Source of the DNA: Leptolyngbyaceae cyanobacterium
Lineage (GTDB): Bacteria; Cyanobacteriota; Cyanobacteriia; Cyanobacteriales; Aerosakkonemataceae
Direction of reading: 5' to 3'
NCBI GenBank assembly: GCA_036703985.1
Contig: DATNQN010000075.1
Span: forward strand, 1 to 64,000
DNA: 64,000 nt
The notes under the pieces were generated by a model. That model was not told the DNA's origin and made no database searches. It saw only the letters and a program-made list of their open reading frames with translations. Shown one piece after another: positions 54,575 to 62,426 of the stretch (positions are counted from its first letter, which is position 1; every line of letters starts with the position of its first letter). A program made the position numbers and the translations under genes.

Positions 54575-54742
54575 TTATTCATCCTCCCCATTTTGGTTGT
54601 TTTTTATCACCAGTAATAGATAAGCCACGATAGCTCCACCTGCTAAAATTCCCAAAATTGGGGATATAGTAAACAGACTGACGGTAATTTCGGTAATTTC
54701 GAGGGCTTGTAGGAAGTAGTCAAAGTTTTGCTTGTTCAACAT
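54575..54742 (-). CDS. Small membrane protein (55 aa)
   Basis: Starting at ATG 54742 the frame encodes LNKQNFDYFLQALEITEI, a long hydrophobic helix (TVSLFTISPILGILAGGAIV) and a short Asn/Glu tail. It is a single-pass small protein of unknown role. An in-frame ATG at 54772 would add 10 residues (DCQDKRGNP), but the RBS is better for 54742 (AGGTAATCC just upstream). Confidence 0.5.
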   Translation of the reverse strand: MLNKQNFDYFLQALEITEITVSLFTISPILGILAGGAIVAYLLLVIKNNQNGEDE

Positions 54743-54878
54743 TGGATTACCTCTTTTATCTTGACAATCCAATGGTCAAATTGGGGTGGTTGAGTAACGA
54801 GTTGGGATGTAGTCGAGATGTGGTTGATTTATGGCTGACTTTGGTTTTCGTTGACAGTTCGCCTATACCCCAGAAACC

Positions 54879-54905
54879 CGGATTCTTCAAGAAACCGGGT
54901 TTCTA
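54879..54905. repeat. AGAAACCCGG palindrome
   Basis: CCAGAAACCCGGATTCTTCA is followed by AAGAAACCGGGTTTCT, another copy of the dispersed palindrome. Confidence 0.6.
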
Positions 54906-55053
54906 TGTACCTCAGTCACTTGAAAAGGGCAGTAAATCTCAACCTGATAACCCGGCTGGAGTTCAAATACGAAAAGGGACGACAGCGTAGAGAGAGGATA
55001 TCTGTTTTGGTATAAAAATTGCTACGATAAGACTGAGATTGCTGGCATTTGGT

Positions 55054-57588
55054 ATGGCGCGATCGCTCAAAGTTTCCCCTCAATACATCCAAAAAGCCAA
55101 ATCAGCCCTTAAACGCAATGGCTATCCCAGCCAGAAAAAGTTTGCTGTGGAGGTAGGAATATCTTTATCTACCGTTAAGAACTTTCTCGGCGGTAAACCA
55201 GTTGATTATCTGAATTTTGTCGAATTTTGCGAAAAATTGGGACTTGACTGGCAAGAGATCTGCGAAAAAGATTCACAAGATGAGCAAATTGTCAAGCGCG
55301 ATCGCAATAATTCCCCCATCCCTTGCACAGCCTATAAAGAGGAGACTTGGGTAGGGCGAGAAGCAGAAATTCGCGAATTGAGCGAAAAATTGCGGAAAGA
55401 ATGCCGAATCTTAATTATTACCGGGATTACCGGGCAGGGGAAGACCGCCTTGGCGGAACGCTTGGCGAGTGTGGAGTTGGGGGAAGAATGGCAACGGTTG
55501 CCTGCGGTAAACTTTGATGATGGGGTATCGCGAGATTTTGTCGGTGCAGCGGATGTGCTACTGACGAGACTGGGGGAAACGGTAACGCCACAGGAACGCA
55601 GTCAGCCAGATTTTTTGCTGAATCGTTTAGTGCAAAAGCTGCGAACTAATCGTTATTTAGTGCAGATTGATTCTGTGGAAGTGCTGCTGCAAAAAGGCGA
55701 TGAAAATCCGGTTAGGAATGAGTTTGAAGATGGGCGGTGGTGGGAATTTTTTCAACAATTGTTGGCGGGTGGAGAATGCCAAAGTCGGCTAATTTTGACT
55801 TCCCAGCATTTACCGACGCAGTTTAGCAGCAGGTATAAGAATTTTTGGCAGAGAAAAGCGTTAAGCGGACTGAGTGAAACCGAGCAATTGCAGTTATTTA
55901 GCAATTTATTTGAGGAGGAAGATCCCCCCCTGTCCCCCTTCACAAGGGGGGAGAAATTAAATTTGAAGACTCCGTTAACAAGGAGTAGAGAATCAGAATT
56001 TGAAGCCCCCCTTGTTAAGGGGGGTTGGGGGGATCTCTTCATTAATGGTGAAATTAATCCAGACTCAGAGGCGGCGGGTTATTTGCTGCAAATGGGTAAT
56101 ACTTACGAAGGGCATCCACTTTTAATTGAAGTGCTGGCAGGGGAAATTCTCGAACATCCTTACAATGGCAATGTGGTAGCTTACTGGCGAAAGCACCAGC
56201 AAGAGTTTGCAGAAATTGCACCAGCTAGGAATAGTGAAGAACTAGAAAGAAATGTCAAAGATAGAGTCAGGGAAACTCTCAAGCGGTTGGAGAAAGATGT
56301 ACCTTATGCTTATACGCTATTGCTTCGCAGTTCGGTTTATCGGTTGCCAGTAACGGAAGATTTTTGGCTGGCAATGTTGGAGGGATTGAGTGATGAGGAG
56401 AAAAACTCAGCGCTGGGAACTTTGAAATATCGGTTTTTGGTTGAAATTGACAGAGTAACTGATGATGGGAAAGATGTACTGCGTCAGCATAATTTGATTC
56501 GCAATGTTGCCTATCAACGTTTAATTGAAATTTCCAATAAGGGTTTAGAGTGGAAAACCGATCATTATATCGCTGCCCAAATGTGGCGTACAGCTTATCA
56601 ACCAGAACCGGATGCTTCTAATTTAGAACAAGTGCGGGGTTATTTAGAAGCGTTTCACCATTATTGTGAAGTGCAAGACTGGGAGAGTGCAGGTAAAATC
56701 CTTTTAATACCTTTCGATACGCTTACTAACTATGAATTACATAAACAACTAGGAACTTGGGGCTACTATCGAGAACAAATTCAACTGTACAGCCAACTTC
56801 GGGGAAAATTAAATTCTAAATGGGAAGCTTGGTGTCTCAACGGTTTAGGAAATGGTTACAAAGATTTAGGAAAATATTGGCAAGCGATTGATTACTATGA
56901 AAAGTGTTTAGCTATTGCACAGGATATGGGAGATTTTGCTGGCCAAGCGACAGTATTGGACAATCTAGGCATTGTCTACAACCACTTAGGACAATATGAA
57001 AAAGCGATTAATTACCATCAACAGGCTTTGAGCATTGCACGTTCAATCGGCGATCGAGTAAGGGAAGGTAATTCACTAGGCAATTTGGGCAATCTTTGCA
57101 ATCAAATAGGTTATTACAGCCAAGCAATTGAATTTTGTAATGAACATTTATTAATAGCAAGAGAAATTAACGATATTGTTGGCGAAGGCACAACGTTGGG
57201 TAATCTGGGAATTGCCTATTTTTCTAAAGGGGACTATGACAAAGCAATTGATTATCATCAACAGCATTTAGATATATCTAGAAAAATTTACGATCGCGCT
57301 GGCGAAGAAAAAGCATTGTGTAATTTGGGGTATACTTTATTTACACTTGAGCGTTATTCAGAAGCGCAGGAATATTTAGACGAGGCACTAAAGATAGCGA
57401 TAAATATTAGTGACCTATCTACTGAGTCTATAATTTTGTACAATTTAGCAAAACTTCATCAGAAATTAGAGCTTTGCGATCGCGCTCTTGAATATTGCGA
57501 ACAAGCTTTGGCACTTGCCACAGAATTAGGAATCCCTATAGCAAAAGATTGTCAAAAATTGAAAGAGGAATTACTGAATAAAGATTAA
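55054..57588 (+). CDS. HTH-STAND NTPase-TPR protein
   Basis: This protein of about 844 aa has three parts. An N-terminal helix-turn-helix (VSPQYIQKAKSALKRNGYPS; FAVEVGISLSTVKNFLGGKP). A STAND-type NTPase with Walker A ITGITGQGKTALAERLA near residue 125 and Walker B RYLVQIDSVEVLL near 210. Six TPR units from about 585 (WCLNGLGNGYKDLGKYWQAI onward). STAND proteins act as switches that oligomerise on signal sensing, and several bacterial STAND-TPR proteins defend against phage. Residues about 290-330 are encoded by an inserted repeat. I use ATG 55054; the in-frame start at 55039 is TTG. Confidence 0.85.
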   Translation: MARSLKVSPQYIQKAKSALKRNGYPSQKKFAVEVGISLSTVKNFLGGKPVDYLNFVEFCEKLGLDWQEICEKDSQDEQIVKRDRNNSPIPCTAYKEETWVGREAEIRELSEKLRKECRILIITGITGQGKTALAERLASVELGEEWQRLPAVNFDDGVSRDFVGAADVLLTRLGETVTPQERSQPDFLLNRLVQKLRTNRYLVQIDSVEVLLQKGDENPVRNEFEDGRWWEFFQQLLAGGECQSRLILTSQHLPTQFSSRYKNFWQRKALSGLSETEQLQLFSNLFEEEDPPLSPFTRGEKLNLKTPLTRSRESEFEAPLVKGGWGDLFINGEINPDSEAAGYLLQMGNTYEGHPLLIEVLAGEILEHPYNGNVVAYWRKHQQEFAEIAPARNSEELERNVKDRVRETLKRLEKDVPYAYTLLLRSSVYRLPVTEDFWLAMLEGLSDEEKNSALGTLKYRFLVEIDRVTDDGKDVLRQHNLIRNVAYQRLIEISNKGLEWKTDHYIAAQMWRTAYQPEPDASNLEQVRGYLEAFHHYCEVQDWESAGKILLIPFDTLTNYELHKQLGTWGYYREQIQLYSQLRGKLNSKWEAWCLNGLGNGYKDLGKYWQAIDYYEKCLAIAQDMGDFAGQATVLDNLGIVYNHLGQYEKAINYHQQALSIARSIGDRVREGNSLGNLGNLCNQIGYYSQAIEFCNEHLLIAREINDIVGEGTTLGNLGIAYFSKGDYDKAIDYHQQHLDISRKIYDRAGEEKALCNLGYTLFTLERYSEAQEYLDEALKIAINISDLSTESIILYNLAKLHQKLELCDRALEYCEQALALATELGIPIAKDCQKLKEELLNKD
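55921..56035. mobile_element. Inverted-repeat element inserted in the NTPase gene
   Basis: GATCCCCCC at the left and its complement GGGGGGATC at the right bound a 115-bp segment with internal hairpins (CCCCCTTCACAAGGGGG; CCCCCCTTGTTAAGGGGGG). It lies wholly inside the NTPase open frame and is read as DPPLSPFTRGEKLNLKTPLT and APLVKGGWGDLF. The surrounding protein continues normally on each side. Confidence 0.75.
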
Positions 57589-57651
57589 TGATTTAGAATG
57601 CGATGATACTCTAGGTGCGATGATTTCTAGCACTTTTCAGTTGCGTGAACC

Positions 57652-57668
57652 ACAGAAACCCGGTTTCT
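57652..57668. repeat. AGAAACCCGG repeat arm
   Basis: CACAGAAACCCGGTTTCTTTTGTACCTGAC-type sequence; a half copy of the palindrome family at the end of the NTPase spacer. Confidence 0.45.
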
Positions 57669-57715
57669 TTTGTACCTGACTCATTGTAATTCCTCCAAGA
57701 TTGCGATCGCACTTT

Positions 57716-58423
57716 TCAACCTTCATCCAATTCAATTCCCAATTCTCTCAATTTCGCTGCTAATCTTTCGGCACGTTGCCGTTGTTGTTCGGCGTTTTGT
57801 TCCGCCTGCTGTATCAATTCATCAGGAGAAAGATATTTTCTCCCATTTTCGTCATACCAAAACAACCATTCTCGCGTCCAACCTTCATAATTTCCCATTT
57901 CTCTGCCAATTCCTAAACCGATTTCTGGCATCCAAACTGGTTCACCTGATTGTCGTATATATTCGCCATCAACTAAGCGATGAACTTCAAAAGCATCTCC
58001 TCGCCTGCTATGATAACGACCTGGCTTATAAATTACGTAATATAAAACTCCCAATTCGGCATAATCGATTTTCTTTTGTTTGTATTCTCCTCTGTAAGTT
58101 TTGGAAACTACTTCTAATACCAAAATTGGTACAACTCCATTTTCTTGCCAAATTACATAACTTAAACGTCCTTGTTCTCCAACTAAACGCTGTACCCCTA
58201 AACTGAGGAAACCATCAGGAACGATCGCAGGTTCATCAGTATTATGATAAATTCCCATATCGACACCAAAAAACCAATCTTGGCGATTTGACCAAATTAT
58301 TGCCAGAATTGCTAACAATAGGTTGGGAATTAAATTCTGGAGTTCATTATCCACAGGTGTTTCGTCAGATTCGAGTAATTCTTCAGCCGTTGGCAGATAT
58401 TCCTGCGAATTGTACTGTACCAT
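57716..58423 (-). CDS. Uma2 family endonuclease-like protein (235 aa)
   Basis: Long-form Uma2 protein: YLPTAEELLESDETPVDNEL at the N-terminus, FGVDMGIYHNTDEPAIVPDG near 72, VPILVLEVVSKTYRGEYKQK near 113 and LGVLYYVIYKPGRYHSRRGD near 137. The Asp of VPDG and Glu of VLEVVS fit the predicted active site. The C-terminal 35 residues are a Gln/Arg/Ala-rich coiled coil (AEQQRQRAERLAAKLRELGI). Family role unsettled. It is convergent with the NTPase-TPR gene. Confidence 0.9.
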   Translation of the reverse strand: MVQYNSQEYLPTAEELLESDETPVDNELQNLIPNLLLAILAIIWSNRQDWFFGVDMGIYHNTDEPAIVPDGFLSLGVQRLVGEQGRLSYVIWQENGVVPILVLEVVSKTYRGEYKQKKIDYAELGVLYYVIYKPGRYHSRRGDAFEVHRLVDGEYIRQSGEPVWMPEIGLGIGREMGNYEGWTREWLFWYDENGRKYLSPDELIQQAEQNAEQQRQRAERLAAKLRELGIELDEG

Positions 58424-58480
58424 AATTTTTTATTGGCATTTTACTAATTATATGTTACCGCTATTTTCCGATAAGTGAGG

Positions 58481-58519
58481 TATGAAGAAACCCGGTTTCT
58501 TAGAGAAACCGGGTTTCTA
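58481..58519. repeat. AGAAACCCGG palindrome
   Basis: GAAGAAACCCGGTTTCTTAG followed by AGAAACCGGGTTTCTAGTC: a near-perfect inverted repeat between the flotillin and Uma2 genes. Confidence 0.7.
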
Positions 58520-58537
58520 GTCTGCAACTAATTACTT

Positions 58538-60613
58538 TTACGAAATCAAATCATCTCGATCATCCTTTGGTTTAATCGGCGTAATTGTTGTTTGCATCGG
58601 CGTTACTTTTCGCGCTACAGATGTTTCGGAAACTGGGGGGTTCGCTACTGCTTTAGGTGGCTGTTCCTTTGGTGGTTCGAGTTTATCTAAGGCTACTTCA
58701 CTTTTTACGGAATTGCCATTGCTAATACCATCTTTACTTACTAATTGACGCACTTGAGAAATTAATGAACCCAATTTTCCTTCATCCAACAAAGTGTTAA
58801 TTAGCGCTAAACCACTGGTAGATAACAACAACTTATTCACGTCGCTAGCACCATTGCCATTGTTGCCATTTGCGCCAGGGAAAGAGTAAATGCGCGTATC
58901 GCCCAAAACACCTGGTTGCGGTGCTAAAGCTTGCACTATTTCTGGCAATTTATCTGACAATTCCGGCCAAATTGTGGTGATAATTTTTGCGCTTAAATTA
59001 GCGTTGCTAATGGCATTTTCCGCTTCTATTTTGGCTGCAATACCTTCGGCTTCTGCCAAGGCTTTATCGCGGTTTGCTTGTGCTAAAGTGCGGATTGCTT
59101 CTGCTTCTAATTCTGCCGCTTGTTGGGCGATTTCTGCTTGTCGCCTGCGGCGGAACACATCAATTTCTACGACGTTTTGATCGGAAATGCGGCGTTCTTG
59201 TGCTTCTCTTTCGGCGGCGATAATCGAAAGTTGTTTATCCCGTTCCGCTTTTTCTACTGCGCTGGCAGTTGTAACGGCTGATTCTGCTTTGGCTTTTTGC
59301 GCTTCCGCCAGAAAACTATCTCGTTTTTTGTTAGCAACTGCAATGGCTACATCTTCTTGGGCTAATTTCGCTAGTCTTTCCGACTCTGCTACTTGCACTT
59401 GCGCTTGCAGTTTCGCAGATTCTACATTTTGCTGACGCTGAATTTCTGCTAATTCTGCTTCTCGTTTTTGCAATGCTTGGGCTACTTTCAGTTGTTTATT
59501 GCGTTCTTCTAGGGTGATGTCAGCTTCGATTTGACTTTGCTGTACTGATAATTTTCGACCAATTTCTTCTTCTTCTACTGATTTGGTTTGTAATATTTTA
59601 GTGCGTTGTACTGTGGCAGCTTCTCGTGCTTTTGCTTCTTCAATTTCCCTTTCTCTTTGCGCTTTCATCGCCTCTACTTCTAACTGTTGCGCTAGTTTAG
59701 CAGCTTCTTTCTCTTGGGCAATTTGCAGAGAGCGTTTTTGGGCATCTAGTTCTTTCTGTTCGATTACTACTTGGGTCGTTAACTCAACTTCTCTTTTCTG
59801 TTGAATCGATTTCTGGATTGTTTCAGTTCGCAGGCGTACACCTTGGGCATCGAAGAAGTTATTCGTGTCGTAAGTATCACCTTCTTCGATTTCCGAAATG
59901 GCGATGTTATTGAGGGTTAAGCCAACTTTTTTCAAATCTGGTTCAACCAAGTTTAATACTTCTTGAGCGAAGCCTAACTTGTCGGAATCAATTTCGGCTA
60001 AGTCTTTGGTTTTGGCGGCTGCGCGAATTGCATCATCTGCCCGTTTTTCCAAGGCATTTTTAATGTGTTCTGGGGTAATTTTTCCTTGGCTTGATAATCT
60101 GGCTGCTGCCATCAAAACATCTTCTTCTATTTCATTGATGCAGACATAAAATGTTACTCTCATGTCTGCCCTGAGATAATCTTTGGTGCGAACTGCTAAT
60201 TTGCCAGTCCGTTCCACATCAATGGAAATTTCTCGCAGAGGTACGCGGGTGAGTTCGTGAAATCCGGGGAGAACTATGCAGCCGCCATTTAAAATTACGG
60301 TTTTCTTTTTAATGAAAACGCCACCTGTTCTTACGAATGCTTCGTTATTTGGGGTGATGACATAAACTCGCGTGTAAGCCCAAACACTTAATAGTAGTAA
60401 TAAAACCAGTCCGCCAATAATGCCGGGAAAGACGATTGCGGGACTGAGTTGGGCAAGTGTAGGCTGATTGGGAATGGTTTGTGAGATGTTAAAGAATCTC
60501 TGGGAGGGATTTTCGGCAATGATGTTTGCTGGTGTATTCTGATAATTTTCTTGTAAAGATTCGGCTGCTGTGGCAATGGGTAATGATTGAATGAAGGTAA
60601 GCCAAAATAGCAT
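58538..60613 (-). CDS. Flotillin family (SPFH/band 7) protein
   Basis: This 691-aa flotillin has an N-terminal signal or anchor (LFWLTFIQSLPIATAAE), a second hydrophobic segment near 62-88 (IVFPGIIGGLVLLLLLSVWA), an SPFH domain (VYVITPNNEAFVRTGGVFIK; VLPGFHELTRVPLREISIDV; RADMRVTFYVCINEIEEDV) and a long Ala/Glu/Lys coiled coil from about 260 to 530 with the flotillin EA repeats. It would form microdomains in the inner membrane. It is preceded by its OB-fold partner with an 11-bp gap, the same pairing as YqiK/YqiJ. Confidence 0.93.
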   Translation of the reverse strand: MLFWLTFIQSLPIATAAESLQENYQNTPANIIAENPSQRFFNISQTIPNQPTLAQLSPAIVFPGIIGGLVLLLLLSVWAYTRVYVITPNNEAFVRTGGVFIKKKTVILNGGCIVLPGFHELTRVPLREISIDVERTGKLAVRTKDYLRADMRVTFYVCINEIEEDVLMAAARLSSQGKITPEHIKNALEKRADDAIRAAAKTKDLAEIDSDKLGFAQEVLNLVEPDLKKVGLTLNNIAISEIEEGDTYDTNNFFDAQGVRLRTETIQKSIQQKREVELTTQVVIEQKELDAQKRSLQIAQEKEAAKLAQQLEVEAMKAQREREIEEAKAREAATVQRTKILQTKSVEEEEIGRKLSVQQSQIEADITLEERNKQLKVAQALQKREAELAEIQRQQNVESAKLQAQVQVAESERLAKLAQEDVAIAVANKKRDSFLAEAQKAKAESAVTTASAVEKAERDKQLSIIAAEREAQERRISDQNVVEIDVFRRRRQAEIAQQAAELEAEAIRTLAQANRDKALAEAEGIAAKIEAENAISNANLSAKIITTIWPELSDKLPEIVQALAPQPGVLGDTRIYSFPGANGNNGNGASDVNKLLLSTSGLALINTLLDEGKLGSLISQVRQLVSKDGISNGNSVKSEVALDKLEPPKEQPPKAVANPPVSETSVARKVTPMQTTITPIKPKDDRDDLIS

Positions 60614-60624
60614 GATGTTTAATC

Positions 60625-61314
60625 CTAATGTGTGTTTTTATTTTTCGATGAATTTTCCAGCCATCGTTCTCGATCGGAACTGTCATTGGCGATCACTAAA
60701 TAGAATTTCGGTTGGCGATCGATAATGATGACTTTTTGACCTCGCCCTGGAATAACTGTTGCCCAATTTGGTAATGATGCGCTGATGGTTACGAGATTGC
60801 GGGCGTTATCTAGTACGTCAACTTGTCCGATTTTTCCTTCTGTTTCAAGGGGAATTCTGACAGATGTCACGGTGCCGATGCAGCCAATTAAGCGATCGCT
60901 ACTGGCATCTTCTCCAAATGATTCAAATATTTTGCCAATTGGTTTAGCGATTAGGCTACCGGAAAATAAGGCTGCAAATAACGATGCGACAAAAACAACT
61001 GTTCCTAAAAAACCGCTGGGGATTTGTCCGATGAGACTACCCAGCAGAACATTCAGTATTAAGCCAAATAATCCCCACAAGCTTATGTCAGTTGCTAATA
61101 CTATTAACAGGGGTGCTTTGCCAATTCCCAACCATCCTAATATGGGAAGAAAACTTAAGTCGATATCTGTTTCGGTGTCGATGTCTGCATCGGTGTCGAA
61201 ATTTCCGCTATCGTCTTGCAAACCACCAATAATCACTAATAGAAATAACAATACTCCTATTCCTATAAATAAACCATAGGTAAGATTAACGGGATTGTAG
61301 AGAAAAATTGCCAT
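60625..61314 (-). CDS. OB-fold membrane protein, YqiJ/NfeD2-like
   Basis: This 229-aa protein has about four TM helices (YGLFIGIGVLLFLLVIIGGL at 14-33; ISLWGLFGLILNVLLGSLIG near 82; GFLGTVVFVASLFAALFSG near 108) and a C-terminal OB-fold domain (IGCIGTVTSVRIPLETEGKI; GQKVIIIDRQPKFYLVI). YqiJ/NfeD2-type proteins pair with flotillins and are thought to help place them. The flotillin starts 11 bp downstream, so co-expression is certain by position. The Asp-rich loop (DTDADIDTETDIDL, 38-51) is unusual. Confidence 0.85.
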   Translation of the reverse strand: MAIFLYNPVNLTYGLFIGIGVLLFLLVIIGGLQDDSGNFDTDADIDTETDIDLSFLPILGWLGIGKAPLLIVLATDISLWGLFGLILNVLLGSLIGQIPSGFLGTVVFVASLFAALFSGSLIAKPIGKIFESFGEDASSDRLIGCIGTVTSVRIPLETEGKIGQVDVLDNARNLVTISASLPNWATVIPGRGQKVIIIDRQPKFYLVIANDSSDRERWLENSSKNKNTH

Positions 61315-61419
61315 GCCCTTGAAAAGATAATTTACTTGGGTCGGGCGCGATCGCTTGCGCTGTGTCTAAGGTAGCTGCAATACAATGAAAGAAAGGGGAA
61401 ACGTTTAGATTTTTTAACG

Positions 61420-61770
61420 ATGAAGCTAAAACGATTGGGCCATGTGGCTATTTGCGTTCAAGATTTGGATAAGGCAGCTGAGTTTTACCAAAACATGGGG
61501 ATGGAGTTGGTTTGGAAAGACCCGGACTGGGCTTATTTGAAGGCTGGAGATGATGGTTTGGCATTGATGAGTCCGAGTTATAGTCAGGCTGGGCCGCATT
61601 TTGGGTTTATTTTCCACCAACGATCGGAAATGGAATCCGGTTACGAACAATTGAAAGCACAAGGCGTTCACGTTACTACCATTCACGAACATCGAGATGG
61701 TACGGCTTCTTTTTACGGTCGCGATCCGGATGGGAATTGGTTTGAGTATCTTTACGAACCAGCAAAATGA
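61420..61770 (+). CDS. VOC family (glyoxalase-like) protein
   Basis: This 116-aa protein has the vicinal-oxygen-chelate fold in two beta-alpha-beta-beta-beta modules: RLGHVAICVQDLDKAAEFYQ with the first metal ligand (His), ALMSPSYSQAGPHFGFIFHQ, then VTTIHEHRDGTASFYGRDPD and GNWFEYLYEP with the last Glu. VOC enzymes include glyoxalase I, dioxygenases and resistance proteins; the substrate here is undefined. It reads divergently from the YqiJ-like gene. The His and Glu ligands appear to be in place. Confidence 0.85.
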   Translation: MKLKRLGHVAICVQDLDKAAEFYQNMGMELVWKDPDWAYLKAGDDGLALMSPSYSQAGPHFGFIFHQRSEMESGYEQLKAQGVHVTTIHEHRDGTASFYGRDPDGNWFEYLYEPAK

Positions 61771-62426
61771 AGGATGAAGGCTGAAGTGTGAAGGATGAAG
61801 GATGTAAATTTATTTACTCTTTACTACTTCAGCCTGTTAATCTCTTTTTTAGAGAAACATTTTTCTTTACTATTGCGATCGCGCCTAAAGCTGCTTTAGA
61901 AAAACTCATGTTCTTTCTCGTTGATTTGGCAAATAGAAGTTTGTTCCTTACCTAAAGGGAAAGGAATGTGCAGAACCAGATGTTGTTAGTTAAGCAACTC
62001 TGGGTAATAGAAAACTAAGTAAAGTCCGTAATTTCATCTACTTGCAAACTACACGGGCAACTTTTTCAATTCCATAAATTTACCTTGGCTTTTTTATGAC
62101 ATCTTCAACAAGGGCTAGGGTGTGGAGAATAGAATAATTTAAATTTTTGGTTACTGCGATCGCTAATCCCACAGTCCTTTTGATGGAAAAAATTTTCAGA
62201 GGCTGTTTTTAAACAAAAGATTAAGTACTGGCTTCAGCTAATGGTCGGTTACGCTGGTACTCTATGTATTGGAGTATTACAGGTGCGTTACGCGCTTTGG
62301 TAACACACCCTACATATTTAAGATCGAAATCCCTTGGGGAATATGCCGAAACAGCGATTCCTCATTTATGCTGGGAGTTAGAGCCTTTCTTCTTTAAACT
62401 TTACGTTTTATCCAGATTAATCAGCT
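61771..62426. other. 656-bp spacer before mutS2
   Basis: No supported gene. It holds GAAGGATGAAGGCTGAAG-type repeats right after the VOC gene (about 61771-61800) and the TGCGTTACGCGCTTTGGTAACAC dispersed motif at about 62283-62305. An ATG-start open frame at 62264 overlaps the true mutS2 frame and is not supported. Confidence 0.45.

Noticed and set aside
57670-58206. 178-codon plus-strand frame
   Set aside because: It is antisense to the well-supported Uma2 gene and shows no domain.
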